Source: Brachybacterium sp042666875
GTDB lineage: Bacteria; Actinomycetota; Actinomycetes; Actinomycetales; Dermabacteraceae
Assembly: GCF_042666875.1 (NCBI RefSeq)
Contig: NZ_JBHTCX010000011.1
Coordinates: forward strand, 124,001-188,000
Direction: 5' to 3'
DNA: 64,000 nucleotides
A program made the translations under genes and the position numbers. The notes under the pieces are model-generated. The model was not told the DNA's origin, did no database searches, and worked only from the letters and a program-made list of their open reading frames with translations. Each line of letters opens with the position of its first letter. Position 1 is the first letter of the stretch. Shown one piece after another: positions 62,756 to 64,000 of the stretch.

Positions 62756-63697
62756 ATGAGCGCTGTGGGAGAGCTGACGCAACTGGCGTCGCGGCGCCGC
62801 CAGAAGGGTGGTGTCAAGGAGAAGCACCCCGACAACAAGCCGGCGATGCTGTTCATGCTGCCGTGGTTGCTGGGGTTTCTCGGGATCACGCTGATCCCGA
62901 TGATCGCCTCGTTCGCCCTTGCATTCACCGATTACAGCCTGCTGGCTCCGCCGGAGTTCGTGGGACTGGCGAACATCAAGGAGATGATCGGTGATTCGCG
63001 GCTGCACAACTCGCTGGTGGTCACGTTCATCTACGTGTTCGTCGGTACGCCGCTGCAGCTGCTGGCGGCGCTGCTGCTGGCGGTGGTGCTGAACCAGGGC
63101 ATGAAGGCCCTGGCGTTCTACCGCTCGGTGTTCTATCTGCCGTCCCTGCTGGGCGGCTCGGTCGCGATCGCGATCCTGTGGCGCCAGATGTTCGGCGCCA
63201 GCGGTCTGGTCAATCAGATCGGGGAGATGCTGGGATTCGAGAACCTGCCCGGTTGGGTGTCCAATCCCGATACGGCGCTGGGCACGATCATCCTGCTGCA
63301 CGTGTGGACGTTCGGCTCGCCGATGATCATCTTCCTCGCCGGGCTGCGCCAGATCCCGCAGATGTATTACGAGGCGGCCTCGGTCGACGGCGCCTCGAAG
63401 GTGGCGCAGTTCTTCCGGATCACGATCCCGCTGCTGACCCCGATCATCTTCTTCAATGTGGTGCTGCAGGTGATCAATGCCTTCCAGTCGTTCACCCAGG
63501 CGTTCGTCGTCTCGGGCGGCACCGGTGGGCCCTCGGATTCGACGATGTTCTACACGCTGTACCTGTATCAGAAGGGCTTCGCCCAGTTCGACATGGGCTA
63601 TGCGTCGGCGATGGCGTGGCTGCTGCTGATCATCGTCGCGATCTTCACCGCGATCAACTTCTTCGTCTCCAAGTTCTGGGTGTTCTACGATGACTGA
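62756..63697 (+). CDS. CUT1 sugar permease, MalF-like
   Basis: This 313-residue six-span permease opens with a basic tail (ASRRRQKGGVKEKH). It has MLFMLPWLLGFLGITLIPM as first span and the EAA loop YYEAASVDGASKVAQFFRIT near residue 205. GAAGGGAAG precedes the ATG. Codon choice looks slightly less GC-extreme than in its neighbours. It overlaps the next permease by 8 bp. Confidence 0.9.
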   Translation: MSAVGELTQLASRRRQKGGVKEKHPDNKPAMLFMLPWLLGFLGITLIPMIASFALAFTDYSLLAPPEFVGLANIKEMIGDSRLHNSLVVTFIYVFVGTPLQLLAALLLAVVLNQGMKALAFYRSVFYLPSLLGGSVAIAILWRQMFGASGLVNQIGEMLGFENLPGWVSNPDTALGTIILLHVWTFGSPMIIFLAGLRQIPQMYYEAASVDGASKVAQFFRITIPLLTPIIFFNVVLQVINAFQSFTQAFVVSGGTGGPSDSTMFYTLYLYQKGFAQFDMGYASAMAWLLLIIVAIFTAINFFVSKFWVFYDD

Positions 63698-64000
63698 TCT
63701 GCAGAGCCGGCCGAGCCCGGCAGCCGCCTCCCGCGATGACACGGCGTCCGCGCCGATCGTCCCGAAGCCCCGTCCCCGGCGCCTGGTCCGCCGCACCCTC
63801 AAGCACCTGGTGATGATCGCGGCCAGCGTCGCGATGATCTACCCGCTGCTGTGGATGATCGTCTCCTCCCTGCGGCCCAACGACGAGATCTTCCGCAACC
63901 CGGGCCTGCTCCCGATCAGCTTCAACACGGAGAACTATGTCGAGGGGTGGAACGCGCTCGCGCAGCCGTTCTCCCACTACCTGATGAACTCGACGCTGCT
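63690..64000 (+). CDS. CUT1 sugar permease, MalG-like (cut by window end)
   Basis: 103 codons are visible from the ATG at 63690. A 35-residue Pro/Ser/Arg-rich start is followed by the first span VMIAASVAMIYPLLWMIVSS. SLRPNDEIFRNPGLLP then follows, a pattern found in MalG-type permeases. The rest, including the EAA loop, lies outside the window. The overlap with the upstream permease indicates coupled expression. Confidence 0.85.
   Translation, partial: MTDLQSRPSPAAASRDDTASAPIVPKPRPRRLVRRTLKHLVMIAASVAMIYPLLWMIVSSLRPNDEIFRNPGLLPISFNTENYVEGWNALAQPFSHYLMNSTL

Overview
The window is very GC-rich, densely packed DNA from an actinobacterium. GTG starts, 4-bp ATGA/GTGA overlaps, promoters placed 6-8 nt before start codons and ABC sugar importers without their own ATPase all point to Micrococcales. 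Dermabacteraceae (Brachybacterium-like) is my best guess from the gene style, but it is not proven. I see no rRNA, tRNA, CRISPR array, transposase or phage gene. It reads as a chromosomal stretch specialised for nutrient uptake and sugar or polyol catabolism.

Layout. 0.3-3.9 kb: a gluABCD-type glutamate importer; gluB carries a spurious N that breaks its frame. 4.0-9.0 kb: a class II glutamine amidotransferase, an OpuC/OsmV-type osmoprotectant importer and an NmrA-like reductase. 9.1-12.4 kb: two SRPBCC proteins with an ArsR regulator and a palindromic operator, then fdhD and an ASCH protein. 12.4-17.6 kb: glycerol locus (SorC-type regulator divergent from glpD-glpF-glpK). 18.0-19.6 kb: putP. 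19.6-23.5 kb, minus strand: FGGY kinase, cupin, GntR regulator, SMP-30 lactonase. 23.7-35.2 kb: a tetritol (erythritol/threitol) locus with SorC regulator, EltD dehydrogenase, DUF2291-RbsABC-type importer, polyol permease, L-erythrulose kinase (LerK) and erythrulose-4-phosphate isomerase (DerI). 35.4-37.6 kb: a PNPOx-fold protein and an MFS transporter, both ending in the same 54-bp repeat. 37.8-46.9 kb: a LacI-controlled oligosaccharide locus (binding protein, two permeases, GH31, LacI, GH2). 46.9-51.0 kb: NUDIX, 5-oxoprolinase PxpA and a PxpB-PxpC fusion, and an unrecognised protein. 51.1-55.6 kb: thiE divergent from a TPP riboswitch and thiO-thiS-thiG-thiF. 55.6-57.7 kb: sirtuin and DedA protein. 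58.0-64.0 kb: three paralogous sugar-binding lipoproteins, one followed by permeases that run off the window.

How it works together. The tetritol genes form two transcription units that begin with nearly the same promoter-operator, a strong sign that one regulator controls both. EltD, LerK and DerI cover three of the four steps from erythritol to erythrose-4-phosphate; the LerI isomerase step is absent here. The LacI locus carries two near-identical palindromes overlapping the -10 boxes of its two outward operons.

The least explained features are two families of dispersed palindromes at transcription-unit borders, the 54-bp direct repeats around the PNPOx gene, and the cluster of three sugar-binding proteins with only one visible permease pair.
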